From assembly GCF_900115075.1 (NCBI RefSeq), contig NZ_FOVG01000001.1, positions 1,860,001-1,924,000 of the forward strand: DNA of 64,000 nucleotides. Direction: 5' to 3'. The notes beneath the pieces are model-generated. The model worked only from the letters and a program-made list of their open reading frames with translations. It did no database searches and was not told the DNA's origin. A program made the translations under genes and the position numbers. The stretch is from Candidatus Pantoea varia (lineage in GTDB: Bacteria; Pseudomonadota; Gammaproteobacteria; Enterobacterales; Enterobacteriaceae). Positions 28,152-37,339 of this stretch are shown in pieces (position 1 is the stretch's first letter; each line of letters opens with the position of its first letter).

Positions 28152-29837
28152 ATGAGCGAAACTCTTTCTCAGGCTGTGGCACGTGAAATTCGTGCGCCGC
28201 ATGGCACCACGCTGCACTGTGCCAACTGGCTGATTGAAGCGGCTTACCGCATGATTCAGAACAACCTCGATCCCGATGTGGCCGAGCGACCGGAGGATCT
28301 GGTGGTTTATGGCGGCATCGGTAAAGCGGCGCGTAACTGGGCGTGCTTCGAGCAGATCCTGCGTTCACTGCGGGCGCTGCAGCCGGACGAAACGCTGCTG
28401 ATCCAGAGCGGCAAGCCGGTCGGCATCTTCCGCACCCACGCGGATGCACCGCGCGTCCTGCTGGCAAACTCCAACCTGGTGCCGCACTGGGCGACCTGGG
28501 ATCACTTCCATGAGCTGGATAAAGCGGGTCTGATGATGTACGGCCAGATGACCGCCGGTTCCTGGATCTACATCGGCGCGCAGGGCATCGTGCAGGGCAC
28601 CTACGAAACCTTCGTTGAAGCAGGACGTCAGCACTACAACAACGACCTCAGCGGACGCTGGATCCTCACCGCCGGGTTGGGCGGCATGGGCGGCGCGCAA
28701 CCGCTGGCGGGTGTGCTGGCCGGGGCCTGTGTGCTGGCGATTGAGTGCCAGGAGTCGCGCATCGATTTCCGTCTGCGTACCCGCTACGTAGACTACAAAG
28801 CCACGACACTGGACGAAGCGCTGGCAATCATCAGCGAAGCAACCGCCGCGAAAAAAGCGATTTCGGTCGGGCTGCTGGGCAATGCCGCTGAGATCCTGCC
28901 GGAGCTGGTGAAACGCGCCCAGGCGGGCGGGCCGAAGCCGGACATCGTGACCGATCAGACGTCGGCACACGACCCAATAAATGGTTATCTGCCGATTGGC
29001 TGGGATCTGGCGCGCTGGCAGCAGGCGCGCGTTTCGCAGCCGAAAGCGGTTGAGAAAGCAGCGCGTGCCTCTATGGCGGTTCACGTCCAGGCGATGCTCG
29101 ATTTCTGTCATATGGGCATCCCGACCGTGGATTACGGCAACAACATCCGCCAGGTGGCGCTGGATGAGGGTGTCAGCAACGCCTTCGACTTCCCTGGCTT
29201 TGTACCGGCCTATATCCGTCCGCTGTTCTGCGAAGGCAAAGGCCCGTTCCGCTGGGTGGCACTGTCTGGTGACCCGGAAGATATCTACAAGACCGACGCC
29301 AAACTTAAAGAGCTGTTCCCGCACCACAAAACGCTGCATCGCTGGCTTGATATGGCGCAGGAGCGCATCGCCTTCCAGGGCCTGCCGGCACGTATCTGCT
29401 GGCTGGGACTGGGTGAACGGCATCTTGCCGGTCTGGCATTCAACGAAATGGTGCGCAACGGCGAGTTGAAAGCGCCGGTGGTAATTGGCCGCGACCATCT
29501 CGACTGCGGTTCAGTAGCCTCACCAAACCGTGAGACCGAAGCGATGAAAGATGGCTCGGATGCCGTCTCTGACTGGCCGCTGCTTAACGCGCTGCTGAAT
29601 ACGGCAGGCGGCGCGACCTGGGTCAGCCTGCATCATGGTGGCGGTGTTGGCATGGGCTTCTCGCAGCACTCGGGCGTGGTGATAGTCTGTGACGGCACCA
29701 AAGAGGCCGATGCGCGTCTGAGCCGGGTATTATGGAACGACCCGGCCACCGGGGTGATGCGTCACGCCGATGCGGGTTATGAGCTGGCGCAGAGTTGCGC
29801 GGCAGAGCACGGCCTGAACCTGCCGATGCAGAAGTAA
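28152..29837 (+). CDS. hutU: urocanate hydratase HutU
   Basis: A 561-residue NAD+-dependent enzyme that hydrates urocanate to 4-imidazolone-5-propionate. The NAD+-binding region is [19 protein letters not shown], followed by [18 protein letters not shown]. The C-terminal half contains the family signature region [38 protein letters not shown] and [16 protein letters not shown]. The length is as expected (about 555-565). The ribosome site is AAGGAATC. It removes urocanate, the HutC inducer. A strong terminator follows. Confidence 0.97.
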   Translation: MSETLSQAVAREIRAPHGTTLHCANWLIEAAYRMIQNNLDPDVAERPEDLVVYGGIGKAARNWACFEQILRSLRALQPDETLLIQSGKPVGIFRTHADAPRVLLANSNLVPHWATWDHFHELDKAGLMMYGQMTAGSWIYIGAQGIVQGTYETFVEAGRQHYNNDLSGRWILTAGLGGMGGAQPLAGVLAGACVLAIECQESRIDFRLRTRYVDYKATTLDEALAIISEATAAKKAISVGLLGNAAEILPELVKRAQAGGPKPDIVTDQTSAHDPINGYLPIGWDLARWQQARVSQPKAVEKAARASMAVHVQAMLDFCHMGIPTVDYGNNIRQVALDEGVSNAFDFPGFVPAYIRPLFCEGKGPFRWVALSGDPEDIYKTDAKLKELFPHHKTLHRWLDMAQERIAFQGLPARICWLGLGERHLAGLAFNEMVRNGELKAPVVIGRDHLDCGSVASPNRETEAMKDGSDAVSDWPLLNALLNTAGGATWVSLHHGGGVGMGFSQHSGVVIVCDGTKEADARLSRVLWNDPATGVMRHADAGYELAQSCAAEHGLNLPMQK

Positions 29838-29846
29838 AGCACTGAA

Positions 29847-29874
29847 CGGGGCAAGCTGCGGCTTGCCCCGTTTT
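29847..29874 (+). terminator. intrinsic terminator of hutHU
   Basis: CGGGGCAAGC (29847-29856), loop TGCG, GCTTGCCCCG (29861-29870), followed by TTTT. Confidence 0.9.
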
Positions 29875-30025
29875 CCCTTCTCAGCCCTGATACAAACATC
29901 ACTTCCTTATTACTTATTCCATTTTGATTTAGCCTATAGCTCTATTTAGTCCTGACGGCGATAGACGCCGCGCCACCCGATCACTAAAGTGAAATCTTCT
30001 CATTCTGTATGGAGCGCGACTCTGC

Positions 30026-31183
30026 ATGACCCTTTCCCCTGCCCTGCTTGAAGATGCCCTGCGCTGGCGCCGTGATTTTCATCGCCAACCCGAATTAGGT
30101 TATCAGGAACAGCAAACCAGCCAGTTTATCGCGGAAGAGTTAGCGCGGGCGGGATTGCAGGTGTTTCGTGATCTGGCGGGCACCGGGGTCATTGGCACGC
30201 TGGAAAACGGTCCCGGCCCGGTTATCGGCCTGCGTGCGGATATGGATGCGCTGCCGATTACGGAGAAAGGCGACGCCGAGTGGCGATCGGCGACGCCTGG
30301 CGTGATGCATGCCTGCGGACACGATGGTCACAGCGCCATTCTGCTGGCCGCCGCCCGACAGCTGGCCGCCACGCGCCAGTTCAGCGGCACGGTGCATTTT
30401 ATCTTTCAGCCTGCCGAAGAGAATCTGGGCGGTGCGCGCAAAATGGTGGAAGAGGGACTGTTCCAGCGCTTTCCGATGGATGCGATTTACGCCATGCACA
30501 ACTGGCCGGGGCTGCCGCTGGGCTCGCTGGCGGTTAACCCAGGCGCGATGATGGCGTCGCTGGATTCGTTTGAAATTACGCTGCACGGCAAAAGCTGCCA
30601 CGCGGCAATGCCGGAAAGCGGTGCCGACCCGATGGTGGTGGCCGCCGAGCTGATTCTGGCGCTGCAGACCATTCCGTCACGTCGCCTCTCCCCGCTGGCT
30701 TCAGCGGTGGTCAGCGTGACGCAGATCCACGGGGGCGAAGCAATCAACGTTATCCCGGAACAGATCGTGCTGCGCGGCACGGTGCGCTGCCTGCAGACCA
30801 GCGTGCGCGAAAAAGTGCGTGGGCTGATTGATGAGTTTGTGGCGACCCTGCCGCGTCCGTTTGGCGTCAGCGGTGAGATTGACTGGCTGCCGGGCTATCC
30901 GGTCACCGCCAACCATGCGGCCCCGGCTGAGCAGGTGCGCGACGTGGCGCTGGCGACGCTGGGAGCAGACCAGGTTCACTGGCAGGTCAATCCGTCGATG
31001 GCATCAGAAGATTTTGCCTGCATGATGGAAGCCTGTCCCGGCGCTTACTTCTGGCTGGGCGCGGACGGCGAGACGCCATCCGCACCGCTGCACAACGCCC
31101 GCTATGACTTCAACGACGCGCTGCTGCCGATCGGTATTACTTTCTGGCAGAACCTGGTTGAACAGGCGCTGCCAGCCGCCTGA
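30026..31183 (+). CDS. M20 family amidohydrolase (N-acyl-amino acid hydrolase type)
   Basis: A 385-residue metallohydrolase of the M20D/HipO group, which remove acyl groups from N-acyl amino acids or related amides. Visible features: RDFHRQPELGYQE near the N-terminus, GLRADMDALPI, the metal-binding HACGHDGHSAILL, FQPAEENLGGARKMVEEGLF with metal Glu, AMHNWPGLPLG, and HGKSCHAAMPESGADPMVVAAEL in the dimerisation domain; metal His also in PSMASEDFACMM. It follows the hutHU terminator on the same strand, with its own upstream region. A link to histidine catabolism, such as acyl-histidine, is possible but only from position. Its 3' end is 1 base from convergent ybiB. Confidence 0.88.
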   Translation: MTLSPALLEDALRWRRDFHRQPELGYQEQQTSQFIAEELARAGLQVFRDLAGTGVIGTLENGPGPVIGLRADMDALPITEKGDAEWRSATPGVMHACGHDGHSAILLAAARQLAATRQFSGTVHFIFQPAEENLGGARKMVEEGLFQRFPMDAIYAMHNWPGLPLGSLAVNPGAMMASLDSFEITLHGKSCHAAMPESGADPMVVAAELILALQTIPSRRLSPLASAVVSVTQIHGGEAINVIPEQIVLRGTVRCLQTSVREKVRGLIDEFVATLPRPFGVSGEIDWLPGYPVTANHAAPAEQVRDVALATLGADQVHWQVNPSMASEDFACMMEACPGAYFWLGADGETPSAPLHNARYDFNDALLPIGITFWQNLVEQALPAA

Positions 31184-31184
31184 G

Positions 31185-32153
31185 TCAGTAACCGGCGGCG
31201 AGGATCTGCTGCTCTGCCGCCGCCAGCGAGTCGCACTGGCCGCTGGCGCGCAGGCAGCAGGCGAGCTGCAGCCGCAGTGACGCAGGCACCGGGCGCTGCT
31301 GATTCAGCACTTCTTCGATCCAGCGCGCGGTCACCTCTGCCGTCTTATCGGCCGGCAGTTCAACCGCCACTTCGGGCTGACGCTCAACCCAGACTTCCGC
31401 TTCCGCGCCTGCGCCCTGAATCATGCTGATCGCCGGGCAGCGCTGTGGATTCGCATAGACTTCCCCTTCGGTGCCATTGAGCAGTATGGCTGGCGCATCG
31501 ATATCGCTGAAGAATTTCGCCACGCGCGGTACATACTCCGGATGCGACACACTCGACAGCCGCAGCGCTGCACGCTCTGCAAACGGGGTCGCCAGTTTTG
31601 CCAGCGTATGCGCGCTGTTACGCACGCCCATTCGCCAGCGCAGCGACAGCTGTTTCGCCATTGGCGGACAGAGGTGATCGATAGTGATAAAGGCCAGCTC
31701 GCCCTGATTGAGTTTCGCCTGCGCCGCCTCAGCGGTAGTGACAGGCGCAATGCCCAGCGCGGCAAATACGGCTTCACTGGTGATGCGCGTCGCGTCGTCG
31801 CTGACACCGTGCACCAGCACCGGGAAGCCGAGTTTCACCAGCAGTAACGCCAGCAACGGCGTCAGATTACCCTGGCGACGCGCACCGTTGTAGCTGGGGA
31901 TCACCACCGGCATCGGCCGGTTTTCTGGCGCACGCAGTGGCATCATCTGCGCCTGCATCGCCTGATAAAAGCCGCGCATCTCTTCTTCGCCTTCGCCTTT
32001 GATACGCAGCGCAATCAGAATGCCGCCCAGCTCAAGGTCAGGCACCTCGCCCGCCAGCATCGCGCCATAGAGCGCCACCGCCGTATCAAAATCGATGTCG
32101 CGGGCATGATTTTTACCGCGACCAATCTCTTTAATGATTTTATTCAGTTCCAT
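31185..32153 (-). CDS. ybiB: glycosyltransferase-family-3-like nucleic acid-binding protein YbiB (TrpD2)
   Basis: A 322-residue homologue of anthranilate phosphoribosyltransferase. E. coli YbiB binds nucleic acids and belongs to the LexA regulon. The N-terminal helix block IKEIGRGKNHARD, the LELGGILIALRIKGEGEEEM domain, VIPSYNGARRQGNLTPLLALLL, LVHGVSDDATRITSE and RNSAHTLAKLATPFAE match E. coli YbiB closely. I start at the ATG at 32153, not the preceding in-frame GTG. It begins 26 bases after dinG ends and is read in the same direction, so both probably share the LexA-controlled promoter. Confidence 0.92.
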   Translation of the reverse strand: MELNKIIKEIGRGKNHARDIDFDTAVALYGAMLAGEVPDLELGGILIALRIKGEGEEEMRGFYQAMQAQMMPLRAPENRPMPVVIPSYNGARRQGNLTPLLALLLVKLGFPVLVHGVSDDATRITSEAVFAALGIAPVTTAEAAQAKLNQGELAFITIDHLCPPMAKQLSLRWRMGVRNSAHTLAKLATPFAERAALRLSSVSHPEYVPRVAKFFSDIDAPAILLNGTEGEVYANPQRCPAISMIQGAGAEAEVWVERQPEVAVELPADKTAEVTARWIEEVLNQQRPVPASLRLQLACCLRASGQCDSLAAAEQQILAAGY

Positions 32154-32179
32154 CACTCGCTTCCGGTTAAGTGCGCGGC

Positions 32180-34348
32180 TCAGCGCCGCGTGGGACGTCG
32201 TTTACGCACCGTGTTTTTGGGCACCACGGTAGCCGGTATCGCTTCCGGCTCTGGCGTTTCCGGCTGTTCAATCGGGAAGATCGGCAACGCGGCTAATAAC
32301 CGGCTGCCGTAGGATTTGCTCAGCAGACGGCGGTCATAAATCACGATTTCGCCATAACATTGATGGCTGCGAATCAGGCGTCCGACCTGTTGAATCAGGG
32401 TAAATGAGGCACTGGGTAAACTCTGCACCTCAAACGGATAGCGCTTCAGGCTTTTCAGCCACTCGCCTTCGGTCAAAATTACCGGACTGTCTACCGGGGG
32501 AAAAGCGATTTTATGAATATGCACCTGACTCAGCAGATCACCCTTCAGATCCAGCCCTTCAGCAAACGACTGCAGGCCAATCAGCACGCTGGTTTCCCCT
32601 TTGGTGACGCGCTGACGGTGCAGGTCCACCAGGCGGCTGCGCGGCTGATCACCCTGCACCAGCATCGAGAGCCGCAGGTCGGGCAGACAGGCGACAAACT
32701 GCTGCATCGCCCGGTTGCTGGCAAACAGCACCAGCACGCCTTTGTGCTTTTTCTCCGCCATCTGCTGCCGGAAGAAGCCGGCCATCTCGGCGATGTGCTC
32801 CGCTTCGTGCGTCATCAGCGGCTCAAAGCGCATCTGCGGGATCACCAGCTTGCCCTGCTCCACGTGGTTAAACGGCGAGTCGAGCGCCACAAAACGGTCG
32901 CCCGCTTTCTCGCTGAGTCCCGACATCTCCTGCAGGCGATTGAAGCTGTTGAGCGATCGCAGCGTGGCGGAGGTGATCACCACATGCGGGATTTTGCGCC
33001 ACAGCATTTTCTCCAGCTGATCGCTGACGCGGATCCCGGCGCAGTGAAACAGCAGATGCGCCTGACCTTCGCGCAGCTCGCGGGTGATCCATTTCGACAC
33101 TGGCGCACCTGAGGCTTTTTCCATTGCCGCCAGCCGCCACAGTTTGCTGACCGATTCGAACCAGCCAAACTGGCGATTGAGCTGCAGCAGATTGCGATGC
33201 AGACGCACCAGATCAACTTTGCCGGTCTGCTCGCTAAGGGCATTAATCAGGCCTTCACTCAGGCCGCGCAGGGCGTCGCTGAGTTTGAACAGCCGGGCAC
33301 AGAGTTCCAGCAGCTCCTGCGGCAGTTCACCCAGCACAAAGCGAAATTCGCCCGGCTGGTTATGCGGCGGCAGCAGCAGATTCAGCGCCTGCGCGGTCAC
33401 GGTCAGCAGTTCGCGCAGCTCATCACAGTGCGCCTTCAGCCGCTCGGGATTCGCCAGCGGCGGCGGCGATTTTGGCCGCATCTGCGTCATGATGCTCTCG
33501 ACCAGCTTGATAAACAGGTCGAGCTGCAGGCTGCTCCAGCCCGGCGTGATGTCGGCACTCATCTCCAGCGCATCGCGGGCCACTTCCGGCAGATGATGCC
33601 CTTCATCCAGCACCAGCATCAGGTTTTTGGCCGGTGGCAGCACCGACTCGTTTTCCATCGCCGCCATCACCAGCGCATGGTTCGCCACCACCACATCCAC
33701 CTGTTCTATTTCGCGTCGCGCCACAAAGAACGGACATTCACGATACCAGTGACAGTGCGAGCCGAGGCAGCTTGCTTTGTCGGTAGAGAGGCGCTGCCAC
33801 AGGCTATCGCTGACGTTCTCTTCGCTGTGATCGCGCAGGCCATCCCACTGGTAGCGATCCAGCGATTTCTGTAAGCGGCCGCACTGCGTCTGTTCTTCTT
33901 TGGTGCTGCTGACCGCATCATCGTCCAGATAGAGCAGCAGATCGCCCTGCTGATCGGCGTCGGCCGCCATCGCCGCCAGATTGCGCGGACAGACATAGCG
34001 CCCGCGGCCAAAGGCAGCAGTAAAGGTGAGGTCGGGGATAATTTTCTTCAGCAGCGGCAAATCTTTGGTGAAGATTTGATCCTGCAGCGCCACGTTGGCG
34101 GTGCTGATCACCAGCTGCTTTTCCTGGGCGCGGCTGGCCGCGATGCCTGGAATCAGATAAGAGAGGGTTTTGCCCACGCCGGTCGGCGCTTCAACCGCCA
34201 GATGGCGCGAATCATCGCCCGCCAGACATTTTGCCACTTCGGCAATCATCTGGCGCTGCGGCGCACGCGGGATGAAATCAGGCACCTGCTCCTGAAGCGC
34301 TTTATACCATTGCGCTATCTGGCTTTTTACTGCGGCTGTCAGGGCCAT
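32180..34348 (-). CDS. dinG: ATP-dependent DNA helicase DinG
   Basis: A 722-residue superfamily-2, XPD-like helicase with an iron-sulphur cluster, active 5'-3' on DNA and R-loops. It is damage-inducible. Motifs: Q/Walker A EAPTGVGKTLSYL, motif Ia STANVALQDQ, the four cluster cysteines in YVCPRN, TQCGRL, SCLGSHCHWYRECPFF, Walker B VLDEGHHLPE, motif III TSATLRS, and motif VI QQVGRLIRS. I start at the ATG at 34348 (MALTAAVKSQ), as in E. coli; an upstream in-frame start at 34363 is unlikely. The C-terminal tail is basic (KRRPTRR). The LexA box lies 30 bases upstream. Confidence 0.95.
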   Translation of the reverse strand: MALTAAVKSQIAQWYKALQEQVPDFIPRAPQRQMIAEVAKCLAGDDSRHLAVEAPTGVGKTLSYLIPGIAASRAQEKQLVISTANVALQDQIFTKDLPLLKKIIPDLTFTAAFGRGRYVCPRNLAAMAADADQQGDLLLYLDDDAVSSTKEEQTQCGRLQKSLDRYQWDGLRDHSEENVSDSLWQRLSTDKASCLGSHCHWYRECPFFVARREIEQVDVVVANHALVMAAMENESVLPPAKNLMLVLDEGHHLPEVARDALEMSADITPGWSSLQLDLFIKLVESIMTQMRPKSPPPLANPERLKAHCDELRELLTVTAQALNLLLPPHNQPGEFRFVLGELPQELLELCARLFKLSDALRGLSEGLINALSEQTGKVDLVRLHRNLLQLNRQFGWFESVSKLWRLAAMEKASGAPVSKWITRELREGQAHLLFHCAGIRVSDQLEKMLWRKIPHVVITSATLRSLNSFNRLQEMSGLSEKAGDRFVALDSPFNHVEQGKLVIPQMRFEPLMTHEAEHIAEMAGFFRQQMAEKKHKGVLVLFASNRAMQQFVACLPDLRLSMLVQGDQPRSRLVDLHRQRVTKGETSVLIGLQSFAEGLDLKGDLLSQVHIHKIAFPPVDSPVILTEGEWLKSLKRYPFEVQSLPSASFTLIQQVGRLIRSHQCYGEIVIYDRRLLSKSYGSRLLAALPIFPIEQPETPEPEAIPATVVPKNTVRKRRPTRR

Positions 34349-34377
34349 GATTTGCTTTACCACACTGAAAATATGGC

Positions 34378-34393
34378 CTGTATTTTTACACAG
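34378..34393. promoter_or_regulatory. LexA (SOS) box of dinG-ybiB
   Basis: CTGT-ATTTTTAC-ACAG is a full match to CTGT-N8-ACAG, 30 bases before the dinG ATG, as expected for this SOS operon. Confidence 0.9.
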
Positions 34394-34471
34394 TATCCCG
34401 GCGGCGTCAGCTTTCGCGCCGAATTTTTCGTGCGCCGTCGTAAATTTCAGTGCGTGCCCGGCGGCGGCTCT

Positions 34472-34990
34472 CTACGCCAGTACTTTGTACATATAGGTGG
34501 TGGCATCCAGCACACCTTCAGTGGATTCGGCATAAAACGGAATCGACCCCGCCACCTGCCAGCCCAGTGAACGGTAAAGCTCGCTGGCAACATCACCGCT
34601 GCGCGTATCCAGCACCAGCAGAGTTTTACCCTGCGCCCGCGCCCGCTGCTCGGCGCGCTGCATCAGCGCACGGGCGATGCCCTGACGGCGCGCCCTGGGA
34701 TGCACCAGCAGCTTACCGATCTCCGCCCGATGGCGGCCATTAGGCATGGCGCTGAGACTGATGATGACCGTCGCCACAATGTGACCGTGCTGACGCGCGA
34801 CCAGTAATTCGCTGTCGCCGCCTGGCAGGCTGGCGATCCGTTGCTGCCAGAATCGCGACATCACCGCCTCGTCCCCGGCATCAATAAAGCCGACGCTGGC
34901 CCCGTCTGCCACACAGCCCTGCAAAACATCGGTCAGTTCGCTCAAATGCTGCTGCGCCTGCGTCGCGCTGAGTGTTGCGTATTCAATCAT
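34472..34990 (-). CDS. GNAT family N-acetyltransferase
   Basis: A 172-residue acetyl-CoA-dependent acyltransferase. The acetyl-CoA loop is seen in IGKLLVHPRARRQGIARALMQRAE (the Q/R-x-x-G-x-A motif A), followed by LLVLDTRSGDVASELYRSLGW (motif B) and a Tyr-containing C-terminus. The upstream third, ELTDVLQGCVADGASVGFID, resembles the N-terminal region of small-molecule GNATs. The start overlaps the stop of the XRE-cupin regulator (34987-34990), so the two are one operon. The substrate is unknown; an antibiotic or amino-compound target regulated by its partner is typical of such pairs. Confidence 0.88.
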   Translation of the reverse strand: MIEYATLSATQAQQHLSELTDVLQGCVADGASVGFIDAGDEAVMSRFWQQRIASLPGGDSELLVARQHGHIVATVIISLSAMPNGRHRAEIGKLLVHPRARRQGIARALMQRAEQRARAQGKTLLVLDTRSGDVASELYRSLGWQVAGSIPFYAESTEGVLDATTYMYKVLA

Positions 34991-35550
34991 GGTTTCGCCA
35001 CCACCAGTAAATAGCGCGCGCCGTCAGTCAGGTGCGCCTCAAAAGCCGATTTTCCGACCAGATGAAAACGTAAGCAGTCACCGGGCTTCAGCGCCCACTG
35101 CTGCGCCCCCATCGTGACGGTGAGGCCGCCTTCACGCAGCCAGATATGCTGCTCAAGACCCTGAATGGGTGGTGCATCGTAATCTATACGTGCACCGGGC
35201 CGTAATTTGCCCTCAACCAGTTCGCATCGGAAATGAAGAGCAGGCGGTGAAATATTCCGGCGAATAAATCCGCTGGATTCGTCCTGCCACACCGGCTGCT
35301 GCTCCTCTCTGACCAGCAGACTGGACTCCTCCTCCACTTCACTGAGCAGACGCGACATCGTTAATCCATAGGCGGCACACAGACGGTTAAGCAGTGCAGC
35401 CGTAGGGCTGGTCTCGCTTCGCTCAATGCGCGATAATGACGCGCGACTGATGCCCGTGGCGACAGAAAGTTCATCCAGCGACCAGCCGCGTTGCAGGCGT
35501 AATTCTGCCAGCCTCACCGCCAGTCGTTGCTCCGTATTCAGTTCCGACAT
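34987..35550 (-). CDS. XRE-family regulator with C-terminal cupin domain
   Basis: A 187-residue transcriptional regulator. The N-terminal helix-turn-helix (about 10-65) reads LAELRLQRGWSLDELSVATG, then ISRASLSRIERSETSPTAALLNRLCAAYGLTMSRLL. The C-terminal part (about 110-185) is a small cupin barrel for effector binding (LRPGARIDYDAPPIQGLEQHIWLREGGLTV, LKPGDCLRFHL). I start at ATG 35550 after GAGAAAACC. It is divergent from mlrA, and a long inverted repeat in the spacer is a likely own operator. Coupled to the GNAT gene. Confidence 0.88.
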   Translation of the reverse strand: MSELNTEQRLAVRLAELRLQRGWSLDELSVATGISRASLSRIERSETSPTAALLNRLCAAYGLTMSRLLSEVEEESSLLVREEQQPVWQDESSGFIRRNISPPALHFRCELVEGKLRPGARIDYDAPPIQGLEQHIWLREGGLTVTMGAQQWALKPGDCLRFHLVGKSAFEAHLTDGARYLLVVAKP

Positions 35551-35614
35551 GGTTTTCTCACATTTGGGAATAATTCTCTTAATTGAGATATAGCCGAAAA
35601 AGGGCGTACCAGTC

Positions 35615-35647
35615 AAGTTGTACATTGAGAAATCTATTGTACAACTT
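35615..35647. promoter_or_regulatory. inverted repeat operator between the XRE gene and mlrA
   Basis: AAGTTGTACA (35615-35624) and TGTACAACTT (35638-35647) are perfect 10-bp arms with a 13-bp spacer. They lie 65 bases upstream of the XRE start and 50 bases upstream of mlrA. A self-operator of the XRE regulator is the simplest reading. Confidence 0.65.
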
Positions 35648-35697
35648 AGCTCGCTTCGTTATGGTAATTACACTCAGACCAATCGAAAGAGGAATTT

Positions 35698-36432
35698 ATG
35701 ACCTTATACAGTATCGGTGACGTCGCCGAGCGCTGTGGCATAAACCCAGTCACCCTGCGCGCCTGGCAGCGTCGTTATGGCTTACTGAAGCCGCAACGTA
35801 CCGAAGGCGGACATCGCCAGTTTGACGAAGAAGATGTTCATCGCATCGAAGAGATCATGCGCTGGATAGAAAGTGGCGTGCCGGTCGGTAAAGTTAAAGC
35901 ATTGCTGGAAGGTGGCGATGTTGATGCTCATGACGGCTGGACCACACTGCAGGATGAGCTGATCAGCGTACTGCGTCACGTCAGGCCCGCTAAGCTTCGT
36001 AACAAAATTGCCGCGATTGGTCGCGAACATCCGATTGATGCACTGATTGACCACGTTTTCATGCCGGTGCGCCAGAAGCTGAGTCTGGATCAGAACACCG
36101 CCCGCACGATGTGCAGTCTGCTTGATGGTTTGCTGATCGACTATGTCGCGTTCTGCCTGACCGGCAGCCGTAAAAAATCAGGAAAAGATGCGCTGATTAT
36201 TGGCTGGGGTATCGACGATCGTACCCGCATCTGGCTGGAAGGCTGGCGTCTGTCGCAGCATGGCTGGCGGATTGATGTGCTGGCTGAACCGCTGGATCTG
36301 CCGCGTCCTGAACTCTTTCCTGGCATGAATATGTTTGTCTTTACCGGTAAAAAACTGACCCGTCGCCAGCAGGAACAGCTGTCACACTGGCAGCAACAGG
36401 GTTATGCCGTGCGGTTGCATGAACCCGGCTGA
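35698..36432 (+). CDS. mlrA: MerR-like regulator MlrA
   Basis: A 244-residue MerR-family activator that in E. coli and Salmonella turns on csgD and so curli and biofilm matrix. The N-terminal DNA-binding domain is almost identical to E. coli Mlr[29 protein letters not shown]. The C-terminal part follows it too ([32 protein letters not shown] and [19 protein letters not shown]). A ribosome site GAGGAATTT precedes the ATG. The neighbour on the other side is yehW, as in E. coli. It is divergent from the XRE gene. Confidence 0.93.
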   Translation: MTLYSIGDVAERCGINPVTLRAWQRRYGLLKPQRTEGGHRQFDEEDVHRIEEIMRWIESGVPVGKVKALLEGGDVDAHDGWTTLQDELISVLRHVRPAKLRNKIAAIGREHPIDALIDHVFMPVRQKLSLDQNTARTMCSLLDGLLIDYVAFCLTGSRKKSGKDALIIGWGIDDRTRIWLEGWRLSQHGWRIDVLAEPLDLPRPELFPGMNMFVFTGKKLTRRQQEQLSHWQQQGYAVRLHEPG

Positions 36433-36455
36433 TAACAAAAACGCACGCCGGGCAC

Positions 36456-36484
36456 TTTGCCTTCTGCCTTGCGCGCGCTATTAT
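36456..36484 (+). promoter_or_regulatory. sigma70-type promoter before the 35-codon ORF
   Basis: TTGCCT (36457-36462) and TATTAT (36479-36484) are separated by 16 bases, about 35 bases upstream of the small ORF ATG. Similar to consensus; function is inferred. Confidence 0.5.
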
Positions 36485-36519
36485 CCCCGCCTCACTGTCA
36501 ACGAGCTCAGGTTTTAACC

Positions 36520-36627
36520 ATGAATGTCAAAAAAGCCTTTTTCGCCACGCTGTTTTTTATTATGGCGGCCGGCGGCACCAGCGGTCTGATGCTGGTCGGA
36601 TACTCTCTCATCGTTCACTCACGCTAA
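36520..36627 (+). CDS. putative small membrane protein, 35 residues
   Basis: An ATG at 36520, with CAGG about 8 bases upstream and a good -10/-35 pair before it, opens a 35-codon frame ending at TAA 36627. The peptide starts [19 protein letters not shown] and continues [15 protein letters not shown]: a positively charged start, one hydrophobic span of about 22 residues, and a short polar end. That is the pattern of single-span small membrane proteins of enterobacteria. Its last 20 bases overlap the 3' end of yehW on the other strand. I do not recognise a named family. It could be a chance ORF, but promoter, ribosome site and composition agree. Confidence 0.5.
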   Translation: MNVKKAFFATLFFIMAAGGTSGLMLVGYSLIVHSR

Positions 36628-37339
36628 ACCCGCGCTGAAGGCGCTCAAACAGGCGATCGCTGACTATCGCCAGCAGCGCCACCAGCAGTGCTCCCTGAAT
36701 GACATAGGCTGTATTAAAGCCGCTTAAGCCGATAATCACCGGCGATCCCAGACTTTTTGCCCCAACCGTTGAGGCGATGGCCGCTGTGCCAATGTTGATA
36801 ATCACCGAGGTGCGTATCCCGGCGATAATTACCGGCGCAGCCAGCGCCAGCTCAATCTGCCATAACCGCTGCCAGCTGCTCATGCCGACCCCAATGGCGA
36901 TCTCCCGGCTGCTGGCCGGTACGCTATCAATGCCCGCCAGCGTACCCTGTAATATCGGCAATAACCCATAGAGCAGCAGCGCGACCACGGCAGGCCACGC
37001 ACCAAAACCCATCACCGGCACCGCAATCGCCAGTACCGCTACCGGCGGGATAGTTTGCCCCGCCGCCACAATAGTCTCCATCAGCGGCCGGAACGCACGG
37101 CCCGCCCGCCGCGTCACCAGCACGCCACTGCCGATACCAAGCACAATCGCCAGCAGGCTGGCGGTGACGACCAGAAACAGATGCGCCAGCGTCAGCTGCC
37201 AGAAGCTTTCCTGCTGATAGAGTGGCCGCGCCAGGTCCGGAAACCAGCGGTGAAACAGCGGCCCGCTGTAAGGCATCAGAGTCAGCAGCGCGCCGTAGAA
37301 CAGCACCAGCCACAGCAGCGGATCCTTTAGCCTGCGCAT
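36608..37339 (-). CDS. yehW: osmoprotectant-type ABC permease YehW
   Basis: A 243-residue inner-membrane permease of the ProW/OpuCB family, with about six helices. YehZYXW imports glycine betaine-like solutes with low affinity and is a general-stress system in E. coli. The segment [24 protein letters not shown] and the EAA loop [34 protein letters not shown] are diagnostic. It overlaps yehX by 13 bases. The order mlrA-yehW-yehX-yehY-yehZ is that of E. coli. Confidence 0.93.
   Translation of the reverse strand: MRRLKDPLLWLVLFYGALLTLMPYSGPLFHRWFPDLARPLYQQESFWQLTLAHLFLVVTASLLAIVLGIGSGVLVTRRAGRAFRPLMETIVAAGQTIPPVAVLAIAVPVMGFGAWPAVVALLLYGLLPILQGTLAGIDSVPASSREIAIGVGMSSWQRLWQIELALAAPVIIAGIRTSVIINIGTAAIASTVGAKSLGSPVIIGLSGFNTAYVIQGALLVALLAIVSDRLFERLQRGFSVSER

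Noticed and set aside
27102..28217. 371-codon minus-strand frame opposite hutH
   Set aside because: Antisense shadow of an intact, well conserved gene.
28365..29498. 377-codon minus-strand frame opposite hutU
   Set aside because: Antisense shadow; hutU is complete and highly conserved on the plus strand.
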